NCBI RefSeq assembly: GCF_014196115.1
Contig: NZ_JACIDB010000001.1
Coordinates: 372,001-436,000 of the forward strand
DNA from: Sphingomonas aquatilis
Lineage (GTDB): Bacteria > Pseudomonadota > Alphaproteobacteria > Sphingomonadales > Sphingomonadaceae
DNA: 64,000 bases
Direction: 5' to 3'
Of the stretch, positions 49,080 to 57,524 are shown piece by piece. A program made the position numbers and the translations under genes. The notes beneath the pieces are model-generated. The model saw only the letters and a list, made by a program, of their open reading frames with translations. It searched no databases and was not told where the DNA came from. Numbering within the stretch: position 1 is the first letter of the stretch; each line of letters starts with the position of its first letter.

Positions 49080-49178
49080 GTGGTTTGAGTGCGGCTGGGA
49101 TCAGGTGTGGGGCGCTTGTGGCGTCCGTTGTGCTGGTGGTTGTCGTTGCGTGACGCAACGTCTGCCCATGCGCAGTGG

Positions 49179-49199
49179 ATGCCGGAACGAGTCCGGCAT
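49179..49199. repeat. Short perfect hairpin
   Basis: ATGCCGGA-ACGAG-TCCGGCAT, an 8-bp stem with a 5-nt loop. Another small dyad, CGTTGCG-TGA-CGCAACG, lies just before it at 49144-49160. Both fall in the repeat-filled gap between the lipoprotein gene and rne. Confidence 0.6.
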
Positions 49200-49319
49200 G
49201 ACGGGGTGTTTGGGGCGGGTGTCTTGTGACCTACAGGCCGAGTGTTGAGTGTTCCGGCATGGCGGCGCAGGATCTTTGGTCTGCGATCGCGCTGTTTGCA
49301 GCGCATGCTTCATAACCGA

Positions 49320-49402
49320 CGTCGTCCCGGCGGAGGCTGGGACCTTTTGCGGCTCTTGTTGCGCCCTGTGACCGGGAGATCCCAGCCTTCGTTGGGATGA
49401 CG
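49320..49402. repeat. Dispersed palindromic element, family D (copy 2)
   Basis: CGTCGTCCCGGCGGAGGCTGG with GACC on the left and AGATCCCAGCCTTCGTTGGG with ATGACG on the right. See the copies at 44436-44516 and 54107-54172. Confidence 0.85.
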
Positions 49403-49447
49403 TTAGGGCGGGCGGCGCGGTGTATGGTTCGGCCGTCTGCTCACATA

Positions 49448-49485
49448 AAAAAACGCCCCCTTCCGTGAGGAAGAGGGCGTTTTTT
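49448..49485 (-). terminator. Rho-independent terminator of rne
   Basis: A stem of about 17 bp, AAAAAACGCCC with CCTTCC against GGAAG with GGGCGTTTTTT, one mismatch, loop GTGA. Flanking A/T runs make it bidirectional. It lies 25 bp past the rne stop. Confidence 0.92.
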
Positions 49486-49509
49486 GTTGGCCGCTGTGGG
49501 CGTTGGCGA

Positions 49510-52215
49510 TCAGGCGCCGAAGGTGCGCTGCCACCAGCCGCGGCGGGGTTGTTCGCCGGTGTCGGTGGCGGTGTCGGTCGCCGGGGCCTCCGCTTCCTCG
49601 GGCTCAGCCGGGGCGGCGGGTTCCGGAGCGGTCACCGTGTCGGCAGGGGCGGCATCGGTCGTGGCGGCTTTACGCGTGCGGCGACGCTTGGGCTTTTCCT
49701 CCGCGGCGGGCGCCTCGGCGGCCGGAGCCTCTTCGGCGGCGGGTGCCGGGGTGGCCTTCTTGCGGGTGCGCTTGGGCTTGGGCGCCGGTTCGGCGTCGGC
49801 GGCCGGGGCGGCGACCGGCGCTTCGGCGACGGCGGGCTCCGCTTCGGCCGCGGCAGGTGCCTCGACCGGCGCCACATCGGCGACCTTGCGGGCGCGCGGG
49901 CGGCGGCGGGTGCGCGGCGCCTCGACGGGCTCGGCGTCCTCGACCTTCGCCGGGGCCGGCGCGTCGAGACCGGTCGTCACCGGGCCGGCATCGCCCGCCT
50001 CGACGATCGGTTCGTTGGCCGCCGGCGCGTCGACGTCGGCGTCGGTGCTGTCGACCGCGGCGTCCGTGCCCTCGGTCGGCGTGCCTTCGGCATGGCGGCG
50101 ACCGCCACGACGACCGCGGCGCCCGCGACGGCGACGGCCTTCGCCCTGCGGCTGCTCGCCATCGGCCTCGACGGTCTCGTCACCCGCGACCGGCTCGACG
50201 TCGGTGTCGGCATTCTCGGCGTCGATCGCGTCGACCGGTGCTTCAGCGGTATCGTCCGATGCGGTGTCGCCAGCCTCGTCCTCGCGGTTGCGACCGCGGC
50301 GACCGCGACGGCGGCGGCGGCGGCCACGGCCTTCGCCCTCGCCGCGCTCGTCGCGCTCACGCTCGCGCCGGGGCTCTTCCTCGACGGCCTCGACGACCTC
50401 GTCTTCCTCTTCCTCGTCCTCGATATCGTCGGGGACGTCGTCATAGTCTTCCTCGACCAGCGCCTCGATCTTGGGCGGGTGCGCGGGCGGCGGGCCGCTG
50501 GCCTCGACCGACATGCGCGCGCCTTCCTCCTCGCGATCGGGGACGATCTCGACGATCACGCCATAGCGATCCTCGATCTCGGCGATGTCCGCGCGCTTCT
50601 TGTTGAGGACGTAGATCGTCGCTTCCTGGCTGGCGCGCAGGGTGAGCACCGAGCCGCGGCCGCGGGCCGCTTCGTCCTCGATGAGACGCAGCGCGCTGAG
50701 GCCCGCCGACGATGCGGTGCGGACGAGGCCGGTGCCTTCGCAATGCGGGCAGGGGCGCGTCGAGGCTTCGAGCACGCCGGTGCGCAGACGCTGGCGGCTC
50801 ATCTCCATCAGGCCGAACGACGAGATGCGGCCGACCTGGATGCGGGCGCGATCGTCCTTCAACGCTTCCTTCATCGCCTTCTCGACCTTCCTGACATTGG
50901 AATTGTTGTCCATGTCGATGAAGTCGATGACGACGAGGCCGGCCATGTCGCGCAGGCGCAGCTGGCGGGCGATTTCCTTGGCGGCTTCGAGGTTGGTCGC
51001 GGTCGCGGTCTGTTCGATATTGTGTTCGCGCGTCGACCGGCCGGAGTTGATGTCGATCGAGACCAGCGCCTCGGTCGGGTTGATGACCAGATAGCCACCC
51101 GACTTCAGCTGCACGACCGGATGGTACATGGCGGCGAGCTGATCTTCGACATGCGCGCGCTGGAACAGCGGCACGGCGTCGGCATATTGCTTCACGCGGC
51201 GGGCGTGGCTGGGCATCAGGAGCCGCATGAACTCCTTGGCGTGGCGATAACCCTCTTCGCCCTCGACGATCACCTCGTCGATGTCCTTGTTGTAGATGTC
51301 GCGGATCGCGCGCTTGATGAGGTCGCTGTCGCCGTAGATCAGCGCCGGCGCCGACGAGCCGAGCGTCGCTTCGCGGATGCCATCCCACAGACGCGCGAGA
51401 TAATCGAAGTCGCGCTTGATCTCGACCTTGGTGCGCTGCAGGCCGGCGGTGCGGACGATGCAGCCCATCGAGCTGGGCAGCTGCATGTCGGCCATGATCG
51501 ACTTCAGGCGCTTGCGATCGGCGGCGTTGCTGATCTTGCGGCTGATCCCGCCGCCGTGCGACGTGTTGGGCATCAGCACGCAATAGCGGCCGGCGAGCGA
51601 CAGATACGTCGTCAGCGCCGCGCCCTTGTTGCCGCGCTCTTCCTTGACGACCTGAACCAGCAGCACCTGACGGCGGCGGATGACGTCCTGGATCTTGTAG
51701 CGGCGGCGCAGGTTCATGCGGCGCTGGCGCAGCGCCTCCACCTGGTCGTCGTTGCCATTGCGCGGCTTCTTCGCGGGGGCGCCTTCGCTGCCCTCGGCAT
51801 CGTCATGGTCGGCGTCGTCATCATGATGATCGGCGTCGTCGTAATCGTCGTGATCGCGATCGTCGTGCGCATCATCGTCATGATCGTCGTCGTCATGCTC
51901 GGCGCGCAGCGCGGCTTCCTCCGCGGCATGCTCCGCCTCTTCACGCAGCAGCGCGTCGCGGTCTTCCTTGGGGATCTGATAGTAATCGGGGTGGATTTCG
52001 CTGAAGGCGAGGAAGCCGTGGCGATTGCCGCCGTAATCGACGAACGCCGCCTGCAGCGACGGCTCGACGCGCGTCACCTTGGCGAGATAGATGTTGCCCT
52101 TGAGCTGCTTGCGTTCGGCGGACTCGAAATCGAATTCTTCGATTCGATTATTTTTGACGACGGCGACGCGGGTTTCTTCCCGGTGGCGTGCGTCGATCAG
52201 CATACGCGTGGTCAT
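49510..52215 (-). CDS. rne: Ribonuclease E/G family protein (RNase E)
   Basis: RNase E starts decay and processing of most bacterial RNAs. The 901-residue protein has an S1 domain (about 35-185) interrupted by a His/Asp-rich insert at about 107-139, then the 5'-sensor and DNase I-like catalytic core with 'VSIDINSGR' and 'VIDFIDMDN' (catalytic Asp pair). The zinc-link 'CPHC' is at Cys489-Cys492. From about residue 585 the tail is a disordered acidic and Arg-rich scaffold ('RRRRRRGRRGR'), ending 'RRGWWQRTFGA', a short basic/aromatic terminus. GGAGA precedes the ATG. It is divergent from the amidase gene with a 480-bp leader. Confidence 0.95.
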   Translation of the reverse strand: MTTRMLIDARHREETRVAVVKNNRIEEFDFESAERKQLKGNIYLAKVTRVEPSLQAAFVDYGGNRHGFLAFSEIHPDYYQIPKEDRDALLREEAEHAAEEAALRAEHDDDDHDDDAHDDRDHDDYDDADHHDDDADHDDAEGSEGAPAKKPRNGNDDQVEALRQRRMNLRRRYKIQDVIRRRQVLLVQVVKEERGNKGAALTTYLSLAGRYCVLMPNTSHGGGISRKISNAADRKRLKSIMADMQLPSSMGCIVRTAGLQRTKVEIKRDFDYLARLWDGIREATLGSSAPALIYGDSDLIKRAIRDIYNKDIDEVIVEGEEGYRHAKEFMRLLMPSHARRVKQYADAVPLFQRAHVEDQLAAMYHPVVQLKSGGYLVINPTEALVSIDINSGRSTREHNIEQTATATNLEAAKEIARQLRLRDMAGLVVIDFIDMDNNSNVRKVEKAMKEALKDDRARIQVGRISSFGLMEMSRQRLRTGVLEASTRPCPHCEGTGLVRTASSAGLSALRLIEDEAARGRGSVLTLRASQEATIYVLNKKRADIAEIEDRYGVIVEIVPDREEEGARMSVEASGPPPAHPPKIEALVEEDYDDVPDDIEDEEEEDEVVEAVEEEPRRERERDERGEGEGRGRRRRRRGRRGRNREDEAGDTASDDTAEAPVDAIDAENADTDVEPVAGDETVEADGEQPQGEGRRRRGRRGRRGGRRHAEGTPTEGTDAAVDSTDADVDAPAANEPIVEAGDAGPVTTGLDAPAPAKVEDAEPVEAPRTRRRPRARKVADVAPVEAPAAAEAEPAVAEAPVAAPAADAEPAPKPKRTRKKATPAPAAEEAPAAEAPAAEEKPKRRRTRKAATTDAAPADTVTAPEPAAPAEPEEAEAPATDTATDTGEQPRRGWWQRTFGA
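51799..51897 (-). other. His/Asp-rich low-complexity insert in RNase E
   Basis: Residues about 107-139 of RNase E are almost only His and Asp with a few Ala, Arg and Tyr. It is placed within the S1 domain between strand-rich segments. The DNA is made of degenerate GATGATCAT-like codon runs. Confidence 0.85.
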
Positions 52216-52695
52216 TGAATAGTCTCCGCGCGCGTGGCGCTCCGGCGGCGGGTCCGTGACGGACCGGGCGGCAGGGCGCGCATGCGCGTTGATAGGTGGC
52301 GCCGGGCGGACCAGCGCGGGTTTGTGGCAAAGATGCGTCTGCTCGCCCGGCACATCGGGGGGCACGGCCCTCCCGCACGCCCGACACGCCGCCGGCCGAG
52401 GCCGGGCGGTGTCGAACGGTGGAAAAGTGCGTCATGCGAGCGTCAACCTGGTTAAGACCGCGCCAGGACGGCGCGAGAACCGGCGCATCGCCGATCTGTA
52501 TTCACGGGCGACGCACGGGTGCAGTCCGTTGGTAGCATCGGCCTGCACGAACCGCAACTGGCAGGAACTTGCCGTATCGGCCGGCAAAATCGTGCCGAAT
52601 TCCGGATTAACCTTGCCGGGCAACCCCCTGTTGGCACCCTGTGCGTCACAACGGCCCCGTGGCGATCGCGTTCAGAATCGCCCGAGGGGTTGTGT
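52216..52695. other. Long divergent leader region of rne and the amidase gene
   Basis: The 480-bp gap carries the 5' leaders of both genes. A long rne leader is known to mediate autoregulation in enteric bacteria; whether this one does cannot be judged. The amidase side has repeated GCCGG and TTGCCG motifs (about 52565-52625). Open frames across the gap show no family resemblance. Confidence 0.5.
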
Positions 52696-53943
52696 ATGGC
52701 TTTTCGCTGGACCCGCGTACGCCTGTCGCGGCAAGGACGCCGTGTGCTGACGCTGTTCGCCCTGATTGCGGGATGGTTCACGAGCGCGCCCGCCTGGGCG
52801 GCGACGATGATCCGTAGCGTCGCGGTGCAGGACGGGCGGATCGTCATCCGCTTCGACGGCCCGGTCGCGGATGCGAGCGGCGAGATTCTGTCCGCCAGCC
52901 GCCAGATCGCCGTCGACATCGCCGATGCCGTGCCCGGCGCGCGCGCGCGCGGTGGCGGGCCGGTGAGCGGCGTCACCCAGCTGCGGCAAGGGGCGGGCAC
53001 GCGGCTGCTGTTCGACCTCGCGCGGCCGGCGATCATCGGCGATGCATCGTTCGAACAGGACGGGCGCAGCCTGGTGCTGTCGATCGAGCCGGCGAGTGCG
53101 GCACGCTTCGCGGCGGCAGGGGCGGCGGGGCCGCTAAGCTTCCTGTCCTTCGACATCGGCGGCTGGGCGGCACGGCCCAAGTACAAAGTGTCGGTGCCGG
53201 TGCCGCCCCCGGCGCGCGGCCTGCCGCTGCCCAAGGTGCGCGGCGACGACAACCGGCCGCTGGTGGTGATCGATGCGGGGCATGGTGGCGTCGATCCGGG
53301 TGCGATCAACCCGGTGACCGGGCTGCGCGAAAAGGACGTGACGCTGCGCATCGCGCGGACGATTCGCGACCAGTTGCTCGCCACCGGGCGGGTGCGCGTG
53401 GCGCTGACGCGCGACGACGACCGCTTCCTCGTGCTGCGCGAACGCTACGGCATCGCACGGCGGCTGAAGGCCAATCTGTTCATCTCGATCCATTGCGACA
53501 GCGTCGGCAGCGGGGAGGCGAGCGGTGCGTCGGTCTACACCTTGTCCGAAGTCGCCTCCGACAAGGAAGCGGCGCGGCTGGCGGCGCGCGAGAACAAGGC
53601 GGACGTGATCTCCGGCGTGAACCTGGGCGATGCGGGTGCGGACGTCACGTCGATCCTGATCGACCTGGCGCAGCGCGAGACGATGAACACGTCCGCGAAC
53701 TTCGCGCGGCTGCTGGGACGCGAGGCCAAGCCGCTGATCCCGACCAAGCCGGTGTTTCATCGTATGGCGTCGCTGATGGTGCTGAAGGCGCCCGACATGC
53801 CGTCGATCCTGTTCGAGACGGGCTATATCTCCAACCCGCGCGATGCCGCGTTCCTCGACAGCAGTGAAGGGCGGGAGAAGATCGCGGAAAGCGTGACCAA
53901 GGCGGTTGAGGTGCATTTCGCGCGGCAGATGGCGAGCCGGTAG
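52696..53943 (+). CDS. N-acetylmuramoyl-L-alanine amidase (AmiC-like)
   Basis: The 415-residue periplasmic amidase cleaves stem peptides from peptidoglycan during daughter-cell separation. A signal peptide ('LTLFALIAGWFTSAPAWA') is followed by an AMIN domain (about 38-130) that targets the septum or glycan, then an Amidase_3 domain. Zinc ligands are His196 ('DAGHGGVDPG'), Glu212 ('LREKDVTL') and His266 ('SIHCDS'); catalytic Glu374 is in 'ILFETGYISN'. The ATG has GAGGGG upstream. An M23 protein at 13.8 kb could be part of the same wall-remodelling set. Confidence 0.94.
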   Translation: MAFRWTRVRLSRQGRRVLTLFALIAGWFTSAPAWAATMIRSVAVQDGRIVIRFDGPVADASGEILSASRQIAVDIADAVPGARARGGGPVSGVTQLRQGAGTRLLFDLARPAIIGDASFEQDGRSLVLSIEPASAARFAAAGAAGPLSFLSFDIGGWAARPKYKVSVPVPPPARGLPLPKVRGDDNRPLVVIDAGHGGVDPGAINPVTGLREKDVTLRIARTIRDQLLATGRVRVALTRDDDRFLVLRERYGIARRLKANLFISIHCDSVGSGEASGASVYTLSEVASDKEAARLAARENKADVISGVNLGDAGADVTSILIDLAQRETMNTSANFARLLGREAKPLIPTKPVFHRMASLMVLKAPDMPSILFETGYISNPRDAAFLDSSEGREKIAESVTKAVEVHFARQMASR

Positions 53944-53995
53944 GGGCGCGCCGGGGCGACGTGTGTCACGGGAGGGCGGCACGCCCCACCCGCCT

Positions 53996-54091
53996 CGTCA
54001 TCCCCGCGCAGGCGGGGATCCAGACGCGCTACCGCGGCGACTCCATTATCAACGGTAGCGGTTATGGATTCCCGCCTTCGCGGGAATGACG
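53996..54091. repeat. Dispersed palindromic element, family A (copy 4)
   Basis: Arms CGTCATCCCCGCGCAGGCGG with GGATCCAGA and inverse GGATTCCCGCCTTCGCGG with GAATGACG. It lies 52 bp after the amidase stop, ahead of a family D element. Confidence 0.9.
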
Positions 54092-54106
54092 GAACGTAGT
54101 GAAAGG

Positions 54107-54172
54107 CTGGGGTCTCTCTCGGCGCCTGAAGCGTGCTTCCACGGCGAGATTCCAGCCTTCGCTGGAATGACG
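54107..54172. repeat. Dispersed palindromic element, family D (copy 3, partial)
   Basis: AAAGGCTGGGG on the left and AGATTCCAGCCTTCGCTGG with AATGACGG on the right. The left arm is short compared with the copy at 49320-49402. It abuts a family A element. Confidence 0.65.
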
Positions 54173-54210
54173 GACGGGGGGGCGGCGTTCACCGCCGTTT
54201 GGAATCCCCG

Positions 54211-55125
54211 TCAGATCGCGCCCGAGAAGGTGTCGCACGCCGCCGGATCGCCAGTTTCGATGCCGCGGCGCAGCCAGGTCTGGCGCTGGGCGGAGGTGCC
54301 GTGGGTGAAGCTGTCGGGGACGACGCGGCCCTGGCTTTCCTTTTGCAGCGTGTCGTCGCCGATCGCGCCGGCGGCGGTCAGGCCCTCTTCCAGATCGCCC
54401 GGCTCCATGCGGCTGCGGTTCTGCGCGGCCCAGACGCCGGCGTAGCAATCGGCCTGCAACTCGAGGCGGACCGAGGCGGCATTGCCCTCCCGCTCCGAAC
54501 TGCTGCGCTGGATCTGCTGCACCTTGTCCGACGTGCCGAGCAGGTTCTGGATGTGATGGCCGAATTCGTGGGCGATCACGTAATCCTGCGCGAAGTCACC
54601 CTTGGCGCCGAAGCGATTGGCCAATTCGTTGAAGAAGCTGGTGTCGAGATAGATGCGCTGGTCGGTCGGGCAGTAAAACGGGCCCATCGCCGATTGCGCG
54701 GCGCCGCAGCCCGACCGTCCGTTCTGGTTGAAGAAGGAGAGGCCCGGGGCGCGGAAGCGCTCGCCGCTTTGCGCGAAGATCTTTTCCCAGGTATTTTCCG
54801 CCGAGCTGAACGCGTTACAGGCGGCACGCTTGTCGGGGTCGGATGAGCAGACCGCAGTCGCGCCGCGGCCTTCGGACGGGGCGCTGCGGGTCACCTGCGT
54901 GCCGCTGCCGCCTCCGCCGCCCACGAGACTACCGAGATTGCCAAGCCCGCCGAACACGGCGAACAACAGCAATACGACGACGATGCCGCCGCAGCCGAAG
55001 CGGCTGCCGATCAGTGGCAACAGGCCGAACAGCAGGCCGCCGCCACCGCCTCCGCCGAAGCTACCACCGCCGGTGTTACCCTGGTCCTCGACGTCAATAT
55101 TGGGATCGAAATCGTCGAGGCGCAT
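54211..55125 (-). CDS. ypfJ: YpfJ-family neutral zinc metallopeptidase
   Basis: The 304-residue protein has a Gly-rich N-terminus, one membrane helix ('IVVVLLLFAVFGGLG', about 48-62) and a periplasmic catalytic domain. The zincin motif is 'HEFGHH' from His186, with conserved downstream 'LELQADCYAGVWA' (third ligand candidate) and 'LGTSDKVQQ'. The 'MRLDDFDPNIDVEDQ' start is typical of this family. CGGAG precedes the ATG. The physiological substrate is unknown. It is divergent from the 3-hydroxybutyrate dehydrogenase gene. Confidence 0.93.
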   Translation of the reverse strand: MRLDDFDPNIDVEDQGNTGGGSFGGGGGGGLLFGLLPLIGSRFGCGGIVVVLLLFAVFGGLGNLGSLVGGGGGSGTQVTRSAPSEGRGATAVCSSDPDKRAACNAFSSAENTWEKIFAQSGERFRAPGLSFFNQNGRSGCGAAQSAMGPFYCPTDQRIYLDTSFFNELANRFGAKGDFAQDYVIAHEFGHHIQNLLGTSDKVQQIQRSSSEREGNAASVRLELQADCYAGVWAAQNRSRMEPGDLEEGLTAAGAIGDDTLQKESQGRVVPDSFTHGTSAQRQTWLRRGIETGDPAACDTFSGAI

Positions 55126-55226
55126 GGCAGGCTCCGTTTAGCGTGTGTAACGAATGCCCGAACCCGTCCCCCGGTTGCAACCGGCTGCGCTTGGCGCCAC
55201 GACAGGCGTGTTATCAGGAGAGTAGC

Positions 55227-56012
55227 ATGATCCTTCAGGGCAAGACTGCGGTCATCACCGGCTCCACCTCTGGCATCGGCCTCGCCTATGCGAAGGCGCT
55301 GGCGGCGGAGGGCGCGAGCCTCGTCATCAACGGATTTGGCGATGCCGATGCCATCGAGGCGATCCGCGCCGAACTGGCGGCGACCAGCGGCGCGACCGCG
55401 CTGTACGACGCGGCCGACATGACCAAGCCCGACCAGATCGCGGCGCTGATCGATCGCGCGGTCGCCGAGACGGGGCGGATCGACATTGCGATCAACAATG
55501 CCGGCATCCAGCACGTGTCGCCGATCGAGGACTTTCCCGACGACAAGATGGAAGCGATCGTCCGCATCAACCTGCTGTCGGCCTGGTATGTCGCCAAGGC
55601 TGCGGTGCCGCATATGAAGCGGCAGGGTTGGGGGCGGATCATTACCACCGCGTCCGCGCACAGCCTGGTCGCGAGCCCCAACAAATCGGCCTATGTGATG
55701 GCCAAGCACGGCATCGCGGGCCTGACCAAGACGCTGGCGCTGGAAACCGCGACGCACGGCATCACGGTCAATTGCATTTCGCCGGGCTATGTTTGGACGC
55801 CGCTGGTCGAGGCGCAGATTCCCGACACGATGAAGGCGCGCGGGCTGACGCGCGAGCAGGTGATGAACGACGTGCTGCTCGCCGCGCAGCCGACCAAGGA
55901 ATTCGTGACGCCAGAACAGGTCGCGGCGCTCGCGCTGTTCCTGTGTCGCGACGAGGCGAAGGCGATCACCGGCGCCAACCTGTCGGTCGACGGCGGCTGG
56001 ACGGCCGCATGA
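55227..56012 (+). CDS. 3-hydroxybutyrate dehydrogenase (SDR)
   Basis: The 261-residue short-chain dehydrogenase oxidises 3-hydroxybutyrate to acetoacetate with NAD+, a step in PHB breakdown. 'VITGSTSGIGLAYAKALA' is the cofactor loop, 'NNAGIQHVSPIEDFP' the structural motif, and the catalytic Ser-Tyr-Lys set is seen as 'TTASAHSLVASPNKSAYVMAKHG'. 'QHVSPIEDFPDDKM' and 'GYVWTPLVEAQI' are typical of the BDH subfamily. AGGAG precedes the ATG. The stop overlaps the following DUF4893 gene. Confidence 0.92.
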   Translation: MILQGKTAVITGSTSGIGLAYAKALAAEGASLVINGFGDADAIEAIRAELAATSGATALYDAADMTKPDQIAALIDRAVAETGRIDIAINNAGIQHVSPIEDFPDDKMEAIVRINLLSAWYVAKAAVPHMKRQGWGRIITTASAHSLVASPNKSAYVMAKHGIAGLTKTLALETATHGITVNCISPGYVWTPLVEAQIPDTMKARGLTREQVMNDVLLAAQPTKEFVTPEQVAALALFLCRDEAKAITGANLSVDGGWTAA

Positions 56013-56659
56013 GGGGCCTGTGGCTGGGCACGGCGACGGCGCTGGTCGCAACGGTGCTGGCAGGCGCGGCGCTGGCACATGTGCGCGACCCCGATACGGC
56101 CGCAGTCGACTGGCGCGCGGTGGCGACGGTGGAGGACCGGCAGCGCCTGCGCGAATGGCGCGACGCCTGGGTGAAGGCGCTGGCGGAGGCACGTGCCGAT
56201 CCGGCGGGCGCAGCGGTGCTGTCTGCGGACCCGGCGCTGTTCAATCCCGACCAGGTGATCCGCGGCGAGATGCTGAAGCCCGGGGCCTATCGCTGCCGCA
56301 CCTATCGGCTGGGCGGTAACGGCGCCGAGCGGCTCGCCGGCACCGCGCCGCCGCCGCGCGCGCTGCTGAGCGGCGCCTGGACGGCGTGCCGGGTCGAAGG
56401 GCAGGGCCCCAAGCGCCAGTTCGCCACCGACGGCGTGCAGCGGGCGAGCGGCGTGCTGTTCGATAGCACCGATTCGCGGACGATCTTCCTCGGCACGCTG
56501 GCGCTCGGCGACGAGGCGCGACCGATGCCGTACGGCCGCGATCTGCGGCGCGATATGGCGGGCTTCGTCGAGCGGATCGGCGAGGCGCGCTGGCGGCTGG
56601 TGCTGCCGTTCCCGGGGTTTCAATCGACGCTGGATGTGATGGAGATCGTGCCGGCGTAG
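56009..56659 (+). CDS. DUF4893 domain protein, secreted
   Basis: The 216-residue protein has a signal peptide ('LGTATALVATVLAGAALA') and a domain resembling DUF4893, found mainly in sphingomonads: 'VDWRAVATVEDRQRLREWRDAWVKALAEA' and 'PGAYRCRTYRLGG' are typical. Two cysteines ('RCRTY' and 'WTACRVEG') may form a disulfide. The role is unknown. The ATG overlaps the dehydrogenase stop (ATGA). Confidence 0.85.
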   Translation: MRGLWLGTATALVATVLAGAALAHVRDPDTAAVDWRAVATVEDRQRLREWRDAWVKALAEARADPAGAAVLSADPALFNPDQVIRGEMLKPGAYRCRTYRLGGNGAERLAGTAPPPRALLSGAWTACRVEGQGPKRQFATDGVQRASGVLFDSTDSRTIFLGTLALGDEARPMPYGRDLRRDMAGFVERIGEARWRLVLPFPGFQSTLDVMEIVPA

Positions 56660-56679
56660 CGGGCTTTCCTCCCCACGTC

Positions 56680-56785
56680 GTCACCCCGGACTTGGTCCGG
56701 GGTCCACCGAGCCACGGGGGCACGGCTGGAGCCTCTTGCCGTCCCCCTCGCCGCAGAGTGGACCCCGGACCAAGTCCGGGGTGAC
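56680..56785. repeat. Dispersed palindromic element, family B (copy 3, 106 bp)
   Basis: Arms GTCACCCCGGACTTGGTCCG with GGGTCCAC and inverse GTGGACCCCGGACCAAGTCC with GGGGTGAC; the left arm has diverged to match the right one better. Length is identical to the copies at 19575 and 37664. Confidence 0.92.
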
Positions 56786-56799
56786 GGAGTGGTTTGGGC

Positions 56800-57450
56800 T
56801 TATGGTGCGGTCGTCATCGGCGTTGTCGTAGCAGCCGTCGCCGCTACCGGCGCGGTCGCCACGACGGGCGTCGTCGCCAGCGGCGGCAGCGTCGCGAGGT
56901 AGGCCTTGCCGTGCATCTTCACCAACGTGACTCGCCCGGCATTCGCCTCGGCGATCGACTGAAGGTAGGACCGCGGCTTCTTCATCAGTTTCGGGCGGTC
57001 GAGGTCGGTCAGGCCGGCGATGCGCGCGGCTTCCTTGACGAAGTGGACGCAGTTGCGCTGATTGAGATTGTAATGCGCGTCGCCGGTCTTTTCGTCCCAC
57101 GCCGCGACCAGCCCGAGCACGGCGTTATATTGCGCGTCGGTGAGGACGACCGAGAACTGCGCGTCGCTGCCGGCGATGTAGAAGGGCTTCGAAATGTCGA
57201 GCCGCCCCGCCACCGTGCCCATCAGCAATTTGGGCGACACCGATTTGGCGGTGAAGCCGTAATTGGCGTCGACCGGCGCGCCGCCCGCGTCCGGCACCCC
57301 ACGCAGCGTGATGAAGGCGTGCGGGAAGCTGTTGCCGAGTTCGTGGCTCCAGAAGGTGATCGTCACCGCCGCCCAGGCGGGCGCCGCGCCGAACAGCGTG
57401 GACAGCAGCAGCGCGGTGGCGAGCAGCGGGCGGAGGAGGGAGCGAACCAT
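56800..57450 (-). CDS. Secreted protein, possible permuted papain-fold (NlpC/LRAT-like)
   Basis: The 216-residue protein has a signal peptide ('LLATALLLSTLFGAAPAWA'). The first half has 'FWSHELGNSFPHAFITLRG' and the second 'NLNQRNCVHFVKEAARIAGL'. A His before a Cys in an 'NC-x-HF' context is the layout of circularly permuted NlpC/P60 and LRAT-like hydrolases, so this is a candidate thiol hydrolase; this is inferred by motif only. A Thr/Ala/Pro tail ends it. The start was placed at 'MVRSLL'; an ATG 12 codons upstream is also open. Confidence 0.7.
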   Translation of the reverse strand: MVRSLLRPLLATALLLSTLFGAAPAWAAVTITFWSHELGNSFPHAFITLRGVPDAGGAPVDANYGFTAKSVSPKLLMGTVAGRLDISKPFYIAGSDAQFSVVLTDAQYNAVLGLVAAWDEKTGDAHYNLNQRNCVHFVKEAARIAGLTDLDRPKLMKKPRSYLQSIAEANAGRVTLVKMHGKAYLATLPPLATTPVVATAPVAATAATTTPMTTAP

Positions 57451-57524
57451 ACGCGGATGATACAGGCGGCGGCGGGGCTTGGGCAACGGAGATCACACTG
57501 AGGCGGCGTGGTATTTTCGCGCCC

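Noticed and set aside
49420..52218. A 932-codon plus-strand open frame across rne.
   Set aside because: It is antisense to RNase E with its catalytic motifs. Apparent hydrophobic stretches derive from the reverse complement of Asp/Glu codons.
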